From Mobilicoccus pelagius NBRC 104925 (GTDB lineage: Bacteria > Actinomycetota > Actinomycetes > Actinomycetales > Dermatophilaceae): 64,000 nucleotides of DNA. The stretch covers positions 1 through 64,000 of the forward strand of contig NZ_BAFE01000001.1 in assembly GCF_000247995.1 (NCBI RefSeq). The letters run 5' to 3'. The position numbers and the translations under genes were made by a program. Positions 32,188 through 40,252 of this stretch are shown one piece after another. Below the pieces are notes generated by a model. The model did no database searches, was not told the origin of the DNA, and worked only from the letters and a program-made list of their open reading frames with translations. The first letter of the stretch is position 1; each line of letters opens with the position of its first letter.

Positions 32188-33033
32188 ATGGCACGTGAGG
32201 AGACACGTGAGGAGACACGTGTGGAGACACGTGAGGACATGTCGCTGCTCCATCCCGGATGGGACCCGGGGCGACGTCGGCAGGACCGTCGGCGACCCCG
32301 CCGGGGCGCGACGGTAGCGGTCCTCGTCCTCGTCGCCGTGGCGGCGGTCGTCGCGCTCCTCCCGTTCCGGCAGGCGGCGCGGACGGAGGATTCGGGGCGC
32401 GAACCGGCCTTCCCGGCCGAGACGCTCTCCTCCGCGCCCACGCCGGTCGAGTCGAGGCCCCCGACCGGAAACCCCGAATGGGACGCCGGGAGTCCCCAGG
32501 TACCCCCTGCCGTGCTGCCCACGCCGGTGCGCCCGGCGACGGCGGCGCCCGCGACCGCGGAGGCGCCGGCCTGCCGTGTCGACGACCTCTCGCTCGTCGT
32601 CCACGGGTGGTCGACGTGGCTCGGCGCGAACGGCACGACCACCCTCACCGCGACGAACCGGACGTCGGCGTCCTGCCTGCTCGGCGGATGGCCCGAGCTG
32701 CGTCTCGAGCAGGGCGGGCGCCCCCTCGCCCTCACGATGCAGCAGAGCGCGACCGACCTCGACCACCGCGAGGTGCCGGTGGCGCGCCTCCTCCTCGCAC
32801 CGGGCACGAGCGCGTCGTCGACGCTGTGGTGGCGCGGGTACGGCACCGCGGCCGACCACGCCGCCCCGCAGCGCCTCACGGTGCGTCTCGGCGACGTCGA
32901 GCGGCGCCTCGTGCCCCTGCCCGGTGACCCCGCCTACGCCCCCGATCCCGACGGCCCCGACTCCCCGGCGCCGTTCGACCTGATCGACGGCGGCACGATC
33001 TCCCTCACTCCCTGGCGGCCCGCCGCGTGGTGA
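32188..33033 (+). CDS. Membrane-anchored DUF4232 domain protein
   Basis: A 281-residue protein. The first 16 residues are encoded by a 12-bp tandem repeat (REETREETRVET); after a basic stretch comes a membrane anchor (about residues 49-66), a 60-residue Pro/Ala/Thr spacer, and an extracellular DUF4232 domain beginning CRVDDLSLVVHGWSTWLGAN with two cysteines (the second in SASCLLGGWPE) that could form a disulfide. DUF4232 is common in secreted actinobacterial proteins of unknown role. GGAGGG precedes the ATG at 32188. Another ATG at 32239, with GAGGA before it, would skip the repeat region. Confidence 0.7.
   Translation: MAREETREETRVETREDMSLLHPGWDPGRRRQDRRRPRRGATVAVLVLVAVAAVVALLPFRQAARTEDSGREPAFPAETLSSAPTPVESRPPTGNPEWDAGSPQVPPAVLPTPVRPATAAPATAEAPACRVDDLSLVVHGWSTWLGANGTTTLTATNRTSASCLLGGWPELRLEQGGRPLALTMQQSATDLDHREVPVARLLLAPGTSASSTLWWRGYGTAADHAAPQRLTVRLGDVERRLVPLPGDPAYAPDPDGPDSPAPFDLIDGGTISLTPWRPAAW
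32193..32238 (+). repeat. 12-bp coding tandem repeat (3.8 copies)
   Basis: The unit CACGTGAGGAGA is repeated at 32193, 32205 and 32217 (one mismatch), with a partial fourth copy. It is in frame and encodes repeats of the tetrapeptide Arg-Glu-Glu-Thr at the cytoplasmic N-terminus. Confidence 0.85.
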
Positions 33034-33289
33034 CAGCCGCGAGACGTCGGCGGGTGCGCCCGCATCGAGGGCCCACCTCGCCCGGCACTCCGTCATACAA
33101 CGATGGATGCGGGGGGCACCCGGCAACGACCCCGTGGCCGTGACCAGGGCGGATGCGGCCTGCGTCGAGGCGAAGGGGCCTCGGGCCGCATCGGTGGACG
33201 ACGGAGAGCCGGAGATCGCGCGGGAGGGTCCGAATTTTGCGCACGGCCGGGGGATGCCGATGGGTCGTTCCCGCCAGAACCCGGCAGCC

Positions 33290-33308
33290 GCGGGAATAGC
33301 GTTCCCGC
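33290..33308. promoter_or_regulatory. Operator overlapping the -10 of the sugar-porter gene
   Basis: GCGGGAATAGCGTTCCCGC is a 7-bp inverted repeat with a 5-nt centre, directly touching the ATG at 33309. TAGCGT (33297-33302), 6 nt before the ATG, is the -10 of a leaderless promoter and sits in the middle of the dyad, so a bound repressor would block transcription. Confidence 0.6.
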
Positions 33309-34688
33309 ATGAAGCCACTCGTGATTCGCAGTGCGATCGTCGCGTCCCTCGGCGGGTTGATCTTCGGGTTCGACACCGCTGTCATCTCCGGAGCCGAGGA
33401 GTCCGTCCAGCGGGTCTTCGGGTTGTCCGACGGCATGCTCGGGTTCACCGTGACGACGGCGCTGCTCGGCACGATCCTCGGCGCCCTCACGGCCGGCAAG
33501 CCCGCGGATGCCCTCGGCCGCAAGCGTGTCCTCGTCGCCATCGGTGTGCTGTACGTCGTCGGCGCGTTGGGGTCGGCCTTCGCCCCCAACGTGTGGCTGC
33601 TGCAGCTCTTCCGGTTCCTCGGCGGCATCGGCGTCGGTGCGTCCTCCGTCGTCGCCCCGATCTACACCGCGGAGGTCGCGCCGCCCGCGAACCGCGGCCG
33701 CCTCGTCGGGCTCGTCCAGTTCAACATCGTCCTCGGCATCCTCATCGCCTACGCGTCCAACGCGGTGATCCGGAACATGGTCGAGGGCGACGGTGCCTGG
33801 CGGTGGATGCTCGGCGTCATGGCCGTGCCGGCCGTGATCTTCCTCCTGCTCCTCGCGACCGTGCCCGAGACGCCGCGGTGGCTCATGTCCGTCGGCCGCA
33901 CCGAGGAGGCCGAGGCCACGTCGCGTCGCCTGTGCTCGACCGACGACGAGGCCCGCCTCCAGATCGACGAGATCCGCGCCTCGATGCGTGCCGACGAGAA
34001 CGCGAAGGACGTGCCGTTCTTCACCCCGGCCCACCGCAAGGTCATCCTCATGGCCGTCGCGATCGCGTTCTTCAACCAGATGTCCGGCATCAACGCGATC
34101 CTCTACTACGCCCCGCGCGTCATGCAGGAGGCCGGCGCCTCCCAGAACTCGGCCTACCTCATGAGCGTCGGCGTCGGCGTCGTCAACCTCGTCGCGACGA
34201 TGACCGCCCTCACCGTCATCGACCGGATGGGGCGCCGCAAGCTCATGCTCGTCGGGTCGATCGGCTACCTCGTGAGCCTCGGGTTCCTCGCCGGCGTGAT
34301 GTTCTACTACGAGCGCGTCGGCTTCGACTCGACCTCGAGCCTGCTCGTGCTCATCGGTCTCACCGTGTTCATCGCCGCCCACGCGTTCGGGCAGGGCTCG
34401 GTGATCTGGGTGTTCATCTCCGAGATCTTCCCCAACCGCATCCGTGGTCGCGGTCAGAGCCTCGGTTCCCTCACGCACTGGGTGTTCGCGGCGATCACGT
34501 CGTGGGCGTTCCCGCCCATCGTCGGCGCCCTCGGTGGCGGTGTCGCGTTCTCGATCTTCTTCGTCTGCATGGTCGGACAGCTGCTGTGGGTGCTCAAGGT
34601 CATGCCCGAGACGAAGGGTGTGCCGCTCGAGGAGATGGAACGTCGCCTCGGCCTCGGCAGCGCCCGTGATGCCACGCCTGCGCACTGA
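33309..34688 (+). CDS. MFS sugar porter
   Basis: A 459-residue permease with 12 membrane helices and the sugar-porter signatures: GGLIFGFDTAVISGA in helix 1, KPADALGRKRVLVAIG between helices 2 and 3, RFLGGIGVGASS in helix 4, VPETPRWLM after helix 6, NQMSGINAILYYAP in helix 7, DRMGRRKL, and the closing VMPETKGVPLEEME. These are typical of sugar/proton symporters such as XylE and GLUT relatives; the sugar (a hexose, pentose or inositol) is not predictable. The start is fixed by a leaderless promoter. No catabolic genes adjoin it. Confidence 0.9.
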   Translation: MKPLVIRSAIVASLGGLIFGFDTAVISGAEESVQRVFGLSDGMLGFTVTTALLGTILGALTAGKPADALGRKRVLVAIGVLYVVGALGSAFAPNVWLLQLFRFLGGIGVGASSVVAPIYTAEVAPPANRGRLVGLVQFNIVLGILIAYASNAVIRNMVEGDGAWRWMLGVMAVPAVIFLLLLATVPETPRWLMSVGRTEEAEATSRRLCSTDDEARLQIDEIRASMRADENAKDVPFFTPAHRKVILMAVAIAFFNQMSGINAILYYAPRVMQEAGASQNSAYLMSVGVGVVNLVATMTALTVIDRMGRRKLMLVGSIGYLVSLGFLAGVMFYYERVGFDSTSSLLVLIGLTVFIAAHAFGQGSVIWVFISEIFPNRIRGRGQSLGSLTHWVFAAITSWAFPPIVGALGGGVAFSIFFVCMVGQLLWVLKVMPETKGVPLEEMERRLGLGSARDATPAH

Positions 34689-34824
34689 CCTCGTCCCCGC
34701 CGTCGCCCCCGGCCCCCGCCGTCCGCGGTGTGGGTCGGGGGCGTTCGTGCGTCCGCCCCGCGCGCGGGGGCCGCTGCCTCGTGAGGCCCGGTCGCGACGA
34801 TCCACCGGCGGACCCATCGGACAC

Positions 34825-34881
34825 ATGAGAGGACCCCGGACGGCAGGCTTCCCCACCGCCGTCCGAGGTCCTTCCCCTCAT
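34825..34881 (+). terminator. Terminator after the sugar porter
   Basis: GGACCCCGGACGGC (34831-34844) pairs with GCCGTCCGAGGTCC (34859-34872), with one mismatch and a 14-nt loop; outer bases ATGAG/CTCAT extend the stem after an interior loop. It starts about 140 nt after the MFS stop. Confidence 0.65.
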
Positions 34882-35156
34882 GCCCGGCCCAGCGGCGACG
34901 GGCCGGGTGCCGCACCGGTCGGGGGCCGCACCGGTCGGGAACGGGCACGCTGCGACGCCTGCGCGACGCGGCGGCGGATGCCGGTGACAGCTGGGTCGGC
35001 CGGGTCGGTCACGGGGCGTCCCACGCGCAACCCCTCGGGCCGTCGCGTGCACGACCGGGGCGGTTCCGGGGAGGATGGGGCGCGACAGCCGTAGGCGCAT
35101 CGCCCACACCCGACTCGTCGACACCGTTCGACACGTCTCTTCACGGAGGATTCGAC
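34882..35156. other. Intergenic region with a hairpin and a short direct repeat
   Basis: CCCGGCCC (34883-34890) and GGGCCGGG (34900-34907) form a perfect hairpin immediately after the terminator. A 14-nt direct repeat CCGCACCGGTCGGG occurs twice between about 34910 and 34940. Nothing else is recognised up to the next gene, and no start codon with ribosome site is seen until 35157. Confidence 0.5.
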
Positions 35157-35966
35157 ATGACGACGCCCCTCACCGACGACGAGCGCCGGATCGTCACGAT
35201 CCTCGCCTTCGCCTCCCGGGAGTTCGACCGCGCCCGTGACCTGCTCCTCGGCGACGACGAGCCGGGCGAGCAGGAGGTCGCGGCCGGTGTCGAGGCCGAC
35301 CCGAAGACGGAGGAGGAGCACAAGGGGGCCGCCCGGAAGGTCCTGTCCGCCGCAGGCGCCGTGGTGGGGGTCGCGGGGCGGCTCGCGCTCGGCTCGGTGC
35401 ATCCCCGCGCGAAGGGCTGGGACACGGCGAGTCTCGACGACCGGATCGACTGGTGGACCAAGCGGTTCGGCACCGCGGCCGCCGCGCTCGCGGCCGTGCC
35501 CGGGCTGGGAGGCAAGATCGGCAAGATGGTCGGGGTCGGTGACGTCGTCGGCGCGGCCGCGCAGATCCTCGTCGTCAACGCCGTCGCCCGTGAGACGGGG
35601 CGCGACGACGTGAGCGACCGCGTCGCCGCCGCCGCCCGCATCGTCCTCGGCCACGACCTCGACCCCGCCGCGGTGGACGCCGTCGTCGACGCCCCGGAGG
35701 CCCAGCCCGAGCCGGAGGTGCCGGGGGAGGCCGCCGAGGAGAAGGCGGGCATCCTCGGCCGCGTCGGCCGCACGGGTGCGCTCGTGTGGCGGGTCGCCAC
35801 GCGCATCAAGGGCGTCCGTGCCGATCTCGACGAGCGTCAGCAGGGCGGGTTCCTCTCCCGCGCGGTGAGCAACCTGCCCGGCGTCGGCGCCCTCGGCGCG
35901 TTCGTCTCCGAGCGCTCCGGCATCTCCCAGGCCGCCGACAAGGCCCGCGAGGAGTTCGCCGCCTGA
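35157..35966 (+). CDS. Protein of unknown function with glycine-rich hydrophobic core
   Basis: A 269-residue protein: a helical N-terminal part (DDERRIVTILAFASREFDRA), an acidic/charged segment, then weakly hydrophobic Gly/Ala-rich stretches (AAAALAAVPGLGGKIGKMVG; VGDVVGAAAQILVVNAVARE) reminiscent of EcsC-type proteins, an acidic linker of about 40 residues, and a C-terminal helical region (FLSRAVSNLPGVGALGAFVS). Such proteins often associate with membranes without true spanning helices. The ATG at 35157 has a strong GGAGG 9 nt upstream. The EcsC comparison is weak; function is unknown. Confidence 0.6.
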   Translation: MTTPLTDDERRIVTILAFASREFDRARDLLLGDDEPGEQEVAAGVEADPKTEEEHKGAARKVLSAAGAVVGVAGRLALGSVHPRAKGWDTASLDDRIDWWTKRFGTAAAALAAVPGLGGKIGKMVGVGDVVGAAAQILVVNAVARETGRDDVSDRVAAAARIVLGHDLDPAAVDAVVDAPEAQPEPEVPGEAAEEKAGILGRVGRTGALVWRVATRIKGVRADLDERQQGGFLSRAVSNLPGVGALGAFVSERSGISQAADKAREEFAA

Positions 35967-36175
35967 CGTTCCGCGACGCCCCGTCGCCCCGTCCTCGTGA
36001 CGGCGCGGCCCTCGCCGACGCCGACGCCGTCCCCCACGCGGGAGGGCGTCGGCGTCGCCGCGCGGGTGGGTGTCCTGCCGTCGTCTGCGATGACGCCCGT
36101 CCCCTGCTCTGATGCCGGTGGCGTGAGCCGCGGTTCGCCGCGACAGGACGTGGCGGGGTCGGGGATGCTGGGGCG

Positions 36176-37813
36176 ATGAGCGGCGAGGGTGTGGGCATGC
36201 GGTTCGGGGAGGTCGTCGCGACCTCCGCGCAGGTGGGGGCGACCCGCTCCCGCACGACGAAGACGTCTCTCGTCGCCGACGCGCTGCGTCGCGCCGGGGC
36301 GGGCGAGGCGCGACTCGTCGCCTCCTACCTCGCCGGGGAGCTCCCGCAGCGCCGCACGGGCGTGGGGTGGCGCTCGCTCACCTCGCTGCCCGAGCCCGCC
36401 GACACCTCGACCGTCACCGTCGCCGACGTCGACACCGCGATCACCGAGATCGCCGCGCTCACCGGCGCCGGGTCGGGCGCCCGTCGCGCCACCGCCGTCG
36501 CGGCCCTGTTCGGTCGCCTCACCGCGTCCGAACAGGCCTTCCTCCGCGGGTTGCTCACGGGTGAGGTGCGACAGGGCGCGCTCGACGGGGTGCTCCAGGC
36601 CGCGGTGGCGGAGGCCGCCGACGTCCCCGTCGCCGCCGTGCGGCGCGCGGTGATGCTCGCCGGGTCGACGACGGCGATCGCCGAGGCCGCGCTCGGAGGC
36701 GGTGTCGAGGCGCTCGCGGAGATCGGCCTCGTCGTCGGGCGTCCGCTCCGGCCGATGCTCGCCGGGTCGGCGCCCGACGTCGCCGCGGCGATGACACAGA
36801 CCGGCGACGGTGCTCCCGTCGCGCTCGAACGCAAGCTCGACGGCATCCGGCTCCAGGCGCACGTCTTCACCGGCGAGGCGCAGGTGGGTGAGAGCGGGGT
36901 CGAGGTGCCCGAGGGAGGCCCCTCACCCGACGGGGACGCGGGGATGCCCGGGCGGCGGTCCGTCCGGCTGTTCACCCGCTCCCTCGAGGACATCACCGAC
37001 CGTCTCCCCGAGGTCGTCGACCTCCTCGCCGCCCTGCCGGTGCGCAGCGCCGTGCTCGACGCGGAGGCGATCGCCCTCCGACCCGACGGACGCCCACACC
37101 CGTTCCAGGTGACGGGCGCCCGCACCGCGAGCCGCACCGACCCGGCGGCCCTCGCCGCGACGACGCCGGTGACGACGTTCGCGTTCGACCTCCTCCACCT
37201 CGACGGGGAGGACCTCCTCGACGTCCCCGCGGGCCACCGGTTCGCCCGCCTCGCGGCGCTCCTGCCGGAGGAGGCGCTCGTGCCGCGGCTCGTCACCGCC
37301 GACCCCGAGGAGGGTGCGGCGTTCTTCGACGCCCAGATCGCCGCCGGTCACGAGGGCGCCGTCGTCAAGAACCTCGACGCCTCCTACGCGGCGGGTCGTC
37401 GCGGGGCGGGGTGGGTCAAGGTCAAGCCGCGCCACACCCTCGACCTCGTCGTCCTCGCCGTCGAATGGGGCGGAGGCCGTCGCCGGGGCACGCTGTCGAA
37501 CATCCACCTCGGGGCGCGCGACCCGGAGGCGTCGGGCGGATTCGTCATGCTCGGCAAGACGTTCAAGGGCATGACCGACGAGATGCTCCAGTGGCAGACG
37601 CGGCGGTTCCTCGAGCTCGAGACGCACCGCGAGGGGCACGTCGTCCACGTGCGGCCCGAGCAGGTCGTCGAGATCGCCTTCGACGGGCTTCAGCGTTCGA
37701 CCCGCTACCCCGGCGGGCTCGCCCTGCGGTTCGCCCGCGTCCTCCGCTACCGCGACGACAAGACCGCCGGCCAGGCCGACACGATCGAGACCGTCCGCGC
37801 CCTCGCTGGCTGA
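36176..37813 (+). CDS. lig: ATP-dependent DNA ligase
   Basis: A 545-residue ligase with three domains: an N-terminal helical DNA-binding domain (residues 1-200), the adenylation domain with the nucleophile K220 in ALERKLDGIRLQAH, further nucleotidyltransferase motifs (VLDAEAIALRPDG, TFAFDLLHLDGEDL, HEGAVVKNLDASY, GAGWVKVKPRHT), and a C-terminal OB domain (GFVMLGKTFKGMTDEML). It seals nicks using ATP and is the LigB-like type that actinobacteria keep beside the NAD-dependent LigA. The start at 36176 follows a -10-like GATGCT by 6 nt; an ATG at 36197 is an alternative. Monocistronic, followed by a large hairpin. Confidence 0.9.
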   Translation: MSGEGVGMRFGEVVATSAQVGATRSRTTKTSLVADALRRAGAGEARLVASYLAGELPQRRTGVGWRSLTSLPEPADTSTVTVADVDTAITEIAALTGAGSGARRATAVAALFGRLTASEQAFLRGLLTGEVRQGALDGVLQAAVAEAADVPVAAVRRAVMLAGSTTAIAEAALGGGVEALAEIGLVVGRPLRPMLAGSAPDVAAAMTQTGDGAPVALERKLDGIRLQAHVFTGEAQVGESGVEVPEGGPSPDGDAGMPGRRSVRLFTRSLEDITDRLPEVVDLLAALPVRSAVLDAEAIALRPDGRPHPFQVTGARTASRTDPAALAATTPVTTFAFDLLHLDGEDLLDVPAGHRFARLAALLPEEALVPRLVTADPEEGAAFFDAQIAAGHEGAVVKNLDASYAAGRRGAGWVKVKPRHTLDLVVLAVEWGGGRRRGTLSNIHLGARDPEASGGFVMLGKTFKGMTDEMLQWQTRRFLELETHREGHVVHVRPEQVVEIAFDGLQRSTRYPGGLALRFARVLRYRDDKTAGQADTIETVRALAG

Positions 37814-37862
37814 CCCGCCCCGTCGCCACCACCGCTCGCGCCACTGCGCCAGGACAACGCCG

Positions 37863-37950
37863 TGAGAACGGAGTCGATGCGCCGCGCAGGGCATCGGCCC
37901 CACGCCGACCTGCGGCGCTACCGACAGTGACCGAATCGAGTCCGTTCTCA
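37863..37950. other. 88-nt nested hairpin (possible structured RNA or repeat element)
   Basis: Three inverted repeats are nested: an outer 16-bp pair with one mismatch (TGAGAACGGAGTCGAT at 37863-37878 with ATCGAGTCCGTTCTCA at 37935-37950), a middle pair (GCGCCGCGCAGG at 37879-37890 with CCTGCGGCGC at 37909-37918, 2-nt bulge), and an inner TCGGC-CCCAC-GCCGA stem-loop. A 16-nt unpaired strand sits on the 3' side. It lies between lig and selO, too elaborate for a simple terminator, and has no T run. It could be an RNA structure, a small mobile (MITE-like) repeat or a protein-binding site. Confidence 0.6.
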
Positions 37951-38054
37951 TGGCGGTACGCGCCCGGCCCCGCGTCGTCGACCGGTTCGACGACGCCGCC
38001 GCCGGACGGGGTGCTCGGGTTGCCGCAGCGCGGACGGTCGCGTAGGCAGGACGC

Positions 38055-39533
38055 ATGGGTGCACCCGAGCTGGAGCAGACGTACGCCGCCGCAGTACCGG
38101 ATCTCTCGACGCCGTGGCGTGCGGCGGAGGTCGCCGAGCCGCGTCTCCTCGCGTTCGACGACGGGTTGGCAGGTGAGCTCGGGCTCGATGCCGCTTGGCT
38201 GCGCGGCCCGGAGGGGGTGCGGTTTCTCACCGGGGCCGTGCCGGAGTCGCAGCCGACGTACGCACAGGGCTACGCGGGGCACCAGTTCGGTTCGTACTCA
38301 CCGGTGCTCGGTGACGGTCGCGCGCTTCTCCTCGGTGAGCTCGTCGCCCCCGACGGCGTGCGTCGAGACCTCCACCTCAAGGGCTCGGGGCGTACGCCTT
38401 ACGCCCGCGGCGGTGACGGCCTCGCCGCCGTCGGTCCGATGCTGCGCGAGTACCTCATGGGCGTCGCGATGGCGGCGCTCGGCATCCCGACGACGCGGTC
38501 GCTCGCGGTCGTCGCGACCGGCGGCGTCGTGCGGCGGGAGCGGCCGCTGCCGGGGGCCGTCCTCGCACGGGTCGCACGGAGTCACCTGCGCGTTGGTACG
38601 GTGCAGTACGCCGCGTCGACCGGGCGGCTCGACATCCTTAGCGGCGTCGCCGATCACGCGATCGAACGGCACCACCCCGCCGCCCGCGACGCCGACGACC
38701 CCTACCTCGCCCTGTTCGAGGCGGTCGCGCGGGTGCAGGCGGAACTCGTCGCGCAGTGGATGGGCGTCGGGTTCGTCCACGGCGTGATGAACACCGACAA
38801 CTGCACCCTCTCGGGCGAGACGATCGACTACGGCCCGTGCGCGTTCATGGACGCCCACGACCCGCGCACGGTGTATAGCTCGATCGACCACGGCGGCCGG
38901 TACGCGTACGGCAACCAGCCGGGGATCGTGCAGTGGAACCTCGCCCGCCTGGGAGAGGCGTTGCTGCCGTTGATCGGTCGCGCGCAGGGCGAGCTCGACG
39001 GGCAGGCGTTGTCCGAGCCGACCGAGGCCGCCGTCGAGGCGGCGACCGACGTCCTCGCGCGGTTCCCGGAGTTCTACGACGCGGCGTACCTGCCGCTCAT
39101 GGCCCGCAAGCTCGGTATCGACGCCGACGCCGCGGGGGAGGGCCTGCGCGGGATCGTCACCGATGCGCTCGCGATGCTCACCGCCGCGCGCGTCGACCAC
39201 ACGCGGTTCTTCCGCGACCTGGCGGCCGGCACCGCACGCGACCTGTTCGACGACCCGGCGCCCTTCGATGCGTGGGTGCAGCGCCGCGACGCCGTCACCG
39301 GCTCCGACCGCGAGGCGACGACGGCCGCGATGCGCGCGGTGAATCCGCACGTCGTCCCCCGCAACCACGTCGTCGAGGACGTCCTCGCCGCGGCGACCGA
39401 GGGTGACCTCGCCCCGTTCGAGCGGGTCGTCGAGGCCCTCCGGCATCCGTACGACGACGAGACGACCGTCCCCGACCTCGCCCACCCCGCCCCGCAGACC
39501 GCGGCCCCGCACGTCACGTACTGCGGCACCTGA
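38055..39533 (+). CDS. selO: SelO-type protein adenylyltransferase
   Basis: A 492-residue pseudokinase-fold enzyme that transfers AMP from ATP to protein hydroxyl groups. Recognisable blocks are QGYAGHQFGSYSPVLGDGRA, the nucleotide loop DLHLKGSGRTPYARGGDG, GVVRRERPLPGAVLARVARS, GFVHGVMNTDNCTLSGETID (catalytic Asn/Asp) and DYGPCAFMDAHDP. The C-terminus ends VTYCGT, where a Cys takes the place of the selenocysteine found in eukaryotic SelO. Family members protect against oxidative stress by AMPylating redox proteins. A -10-like TAGGCA ends 6 nt before the ATG, so it may be leaderless. Confidence 0.9.
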   Translation: MGAPELEQTYAAAVPDLSTPWRAAEVAEPRLLAFDDGLAGELGLDAAWLRGPEGVRFLTGAVPESQPTYAQGYAGHQFGSYSPVLGDGRALLLGELVAPDGVRRDLHLKGSGRTPYARGGDGLAAVGPMLREYLMGVAMAALGIPTTRSLAVVATGGVVRRERPLPGAVLARVARSHLRVGTVQYAASTGRLDILSGVADHAIERHHPAARDADDPYLALFEAVARVQAELVAQWMGVGFVHGVMNTDNCTLSGETIDYGPCAFMDAHDPRTVYSSIDHGGRYAYGNQPGIVQWNLARLGEALLPLIGRAQGELDGQALSEPTEAAVEAATDVLARFPEFYDAAYLPLMARKLGIDADAAGEGLRGIVTDALAMLTAARVDHTRFFRDLAAGTARDLFDDPAPFDAWVQRRDAVTGSDREATTAAMRAVNPHVVPRNHVVEDVLAAATEGDLAPFERVVEALRHPYDDETTVPDLAHPAPQTAAPHVTYCGT

Positions 39534-39578
39534 GCGGACGCGCGGGTCAGACGACCGCGGCGGGCGCGGCGGCCGGCG

Positions 39579-40061
39579 TCACCCCTCGCTGAGGGGCCGG
39601 CGCCCGCGGCGGGAGTCGAAGATGAGGGAGGTCTCGGCGTGGGCGACCCCGGAGCGGGTCGTGAGGTGGTCGAGGACGAAGTCGCGCAGGTCGCCGGCCG
39701 TCGGCTGGGCGACGTGGACGTAGAAGTCGGTGCCGCCGGAGACGTGGAGGAGGCTCACGACGCCGGGGAGGTCGGGCACCGCGGCGGTGAACTCCTCGAT
39801 GTCGGCGCGGGCGTGCCCGGCGAAGCGCACGGCGACGATCGCCTCGACGCCACGCCCGACGGTCGCCGGATCGACGTCGGCGTGGACCCCGCGGATCACG
39901 CCGCGCTCCCGCAGCGACCGCACGCGCGCGAGGCACGTCGACTCGGCGAGGCCGCTCTCACGGGCGAGCTGCGCGTTCGACATGCGGCCGTCCTCCTCGA
40001 GGAGGGCGAGCAGTGTGCGGTCGACCTCGTCGAGGGGGCGGGGATCGTCCTGGCGGGTCAT
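39579..40061 (-). CDS. Lrp/AsnC family regulator
   Basis: A 160-residue protein with an N-terminal AsnC-type HTH (LDEVDRTLLALLEEDGRMSN, AQLARESGLAESTCLARVRS) and a C-terminal RAM ligand domain (VEAIVAVRFAGHARADIEEF; VVSLLHVSGGTDFYVHVAQP). It is divergent from a gamma-lyase-type gene, the same arrangement as the MdeR/MdeA pair of Pseudomonas, where an Lrp protein controls methionine gamma-lyase. It begins at the ATG 40061. A 9-bp inverted repeat lies between the genes over the lyase promoter. An amino acid such as methionine is the likely ligand, by analogy only. Confidence 0.85.
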   Translation of the reverse strand: MTRQDDPRPLDEVDRTLLALLEEDGRMSNAQLARESGLAESTCLARVRSLRERGVIRGVHADVDPATVGRGVEAIVAVRFAGHARADIEEFTAAVPDLPGVVSLLHVSGGTDFYVHVAQPTAGDLRDFVLDHLTTRSGVAHAETSLIFDSRRGRRPLSEG

Positions 40062-40144
40062 CGGCGGCCGTCTCTCGGCTGGGGGAAGGAGCGACGCGAC
40101 GTCGACACCGCGTCCCGCCCAGCGTAGAACGATCCGTGGGGGAA

Positions 40145-40188
40145 GATCCTGCGAAACGATTGACCATCCGCCGCAGGATCCGCAGACT
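40145..40188 (+). promoter_or_regulatory. Promoter and operator of the gamma-lyase gene
   Basis: TTGACC (40160-40165), a 17-nt spacer and CAGACT (40183-40188) form a promoter. GATCCTGCG (40145-40153) and CGCAGGATC (40172-40180) are a perfect 9-bp inverted repeat spaced by 18 nt whose right arm lies between -35 and -10: a fitting site for the divergent AsnC-type regulator. Confidence 0.6.
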
Positions 40189-40252
40189 GTGAGCAGCCGC
40201 ACGGAAGATCACGACCGTGCCGGATCCACCGCCGACGATGCCGGAGTCCGCC

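Noticed and set aside
39510-39533. Selenocysteine codon in selO
   Set aside because: The position is an ordinary TGC cysteine codon followed by GGC-ACC-TGA; no UGA needs recoding.
40062-40252. SAM or other riboswitch before the gamma-lyase gene
   Set aside because: The transcribed leader after the predicted promoter is only about 55 nt and holds no riboswitch-like helices; the dyad lies in the promoter.
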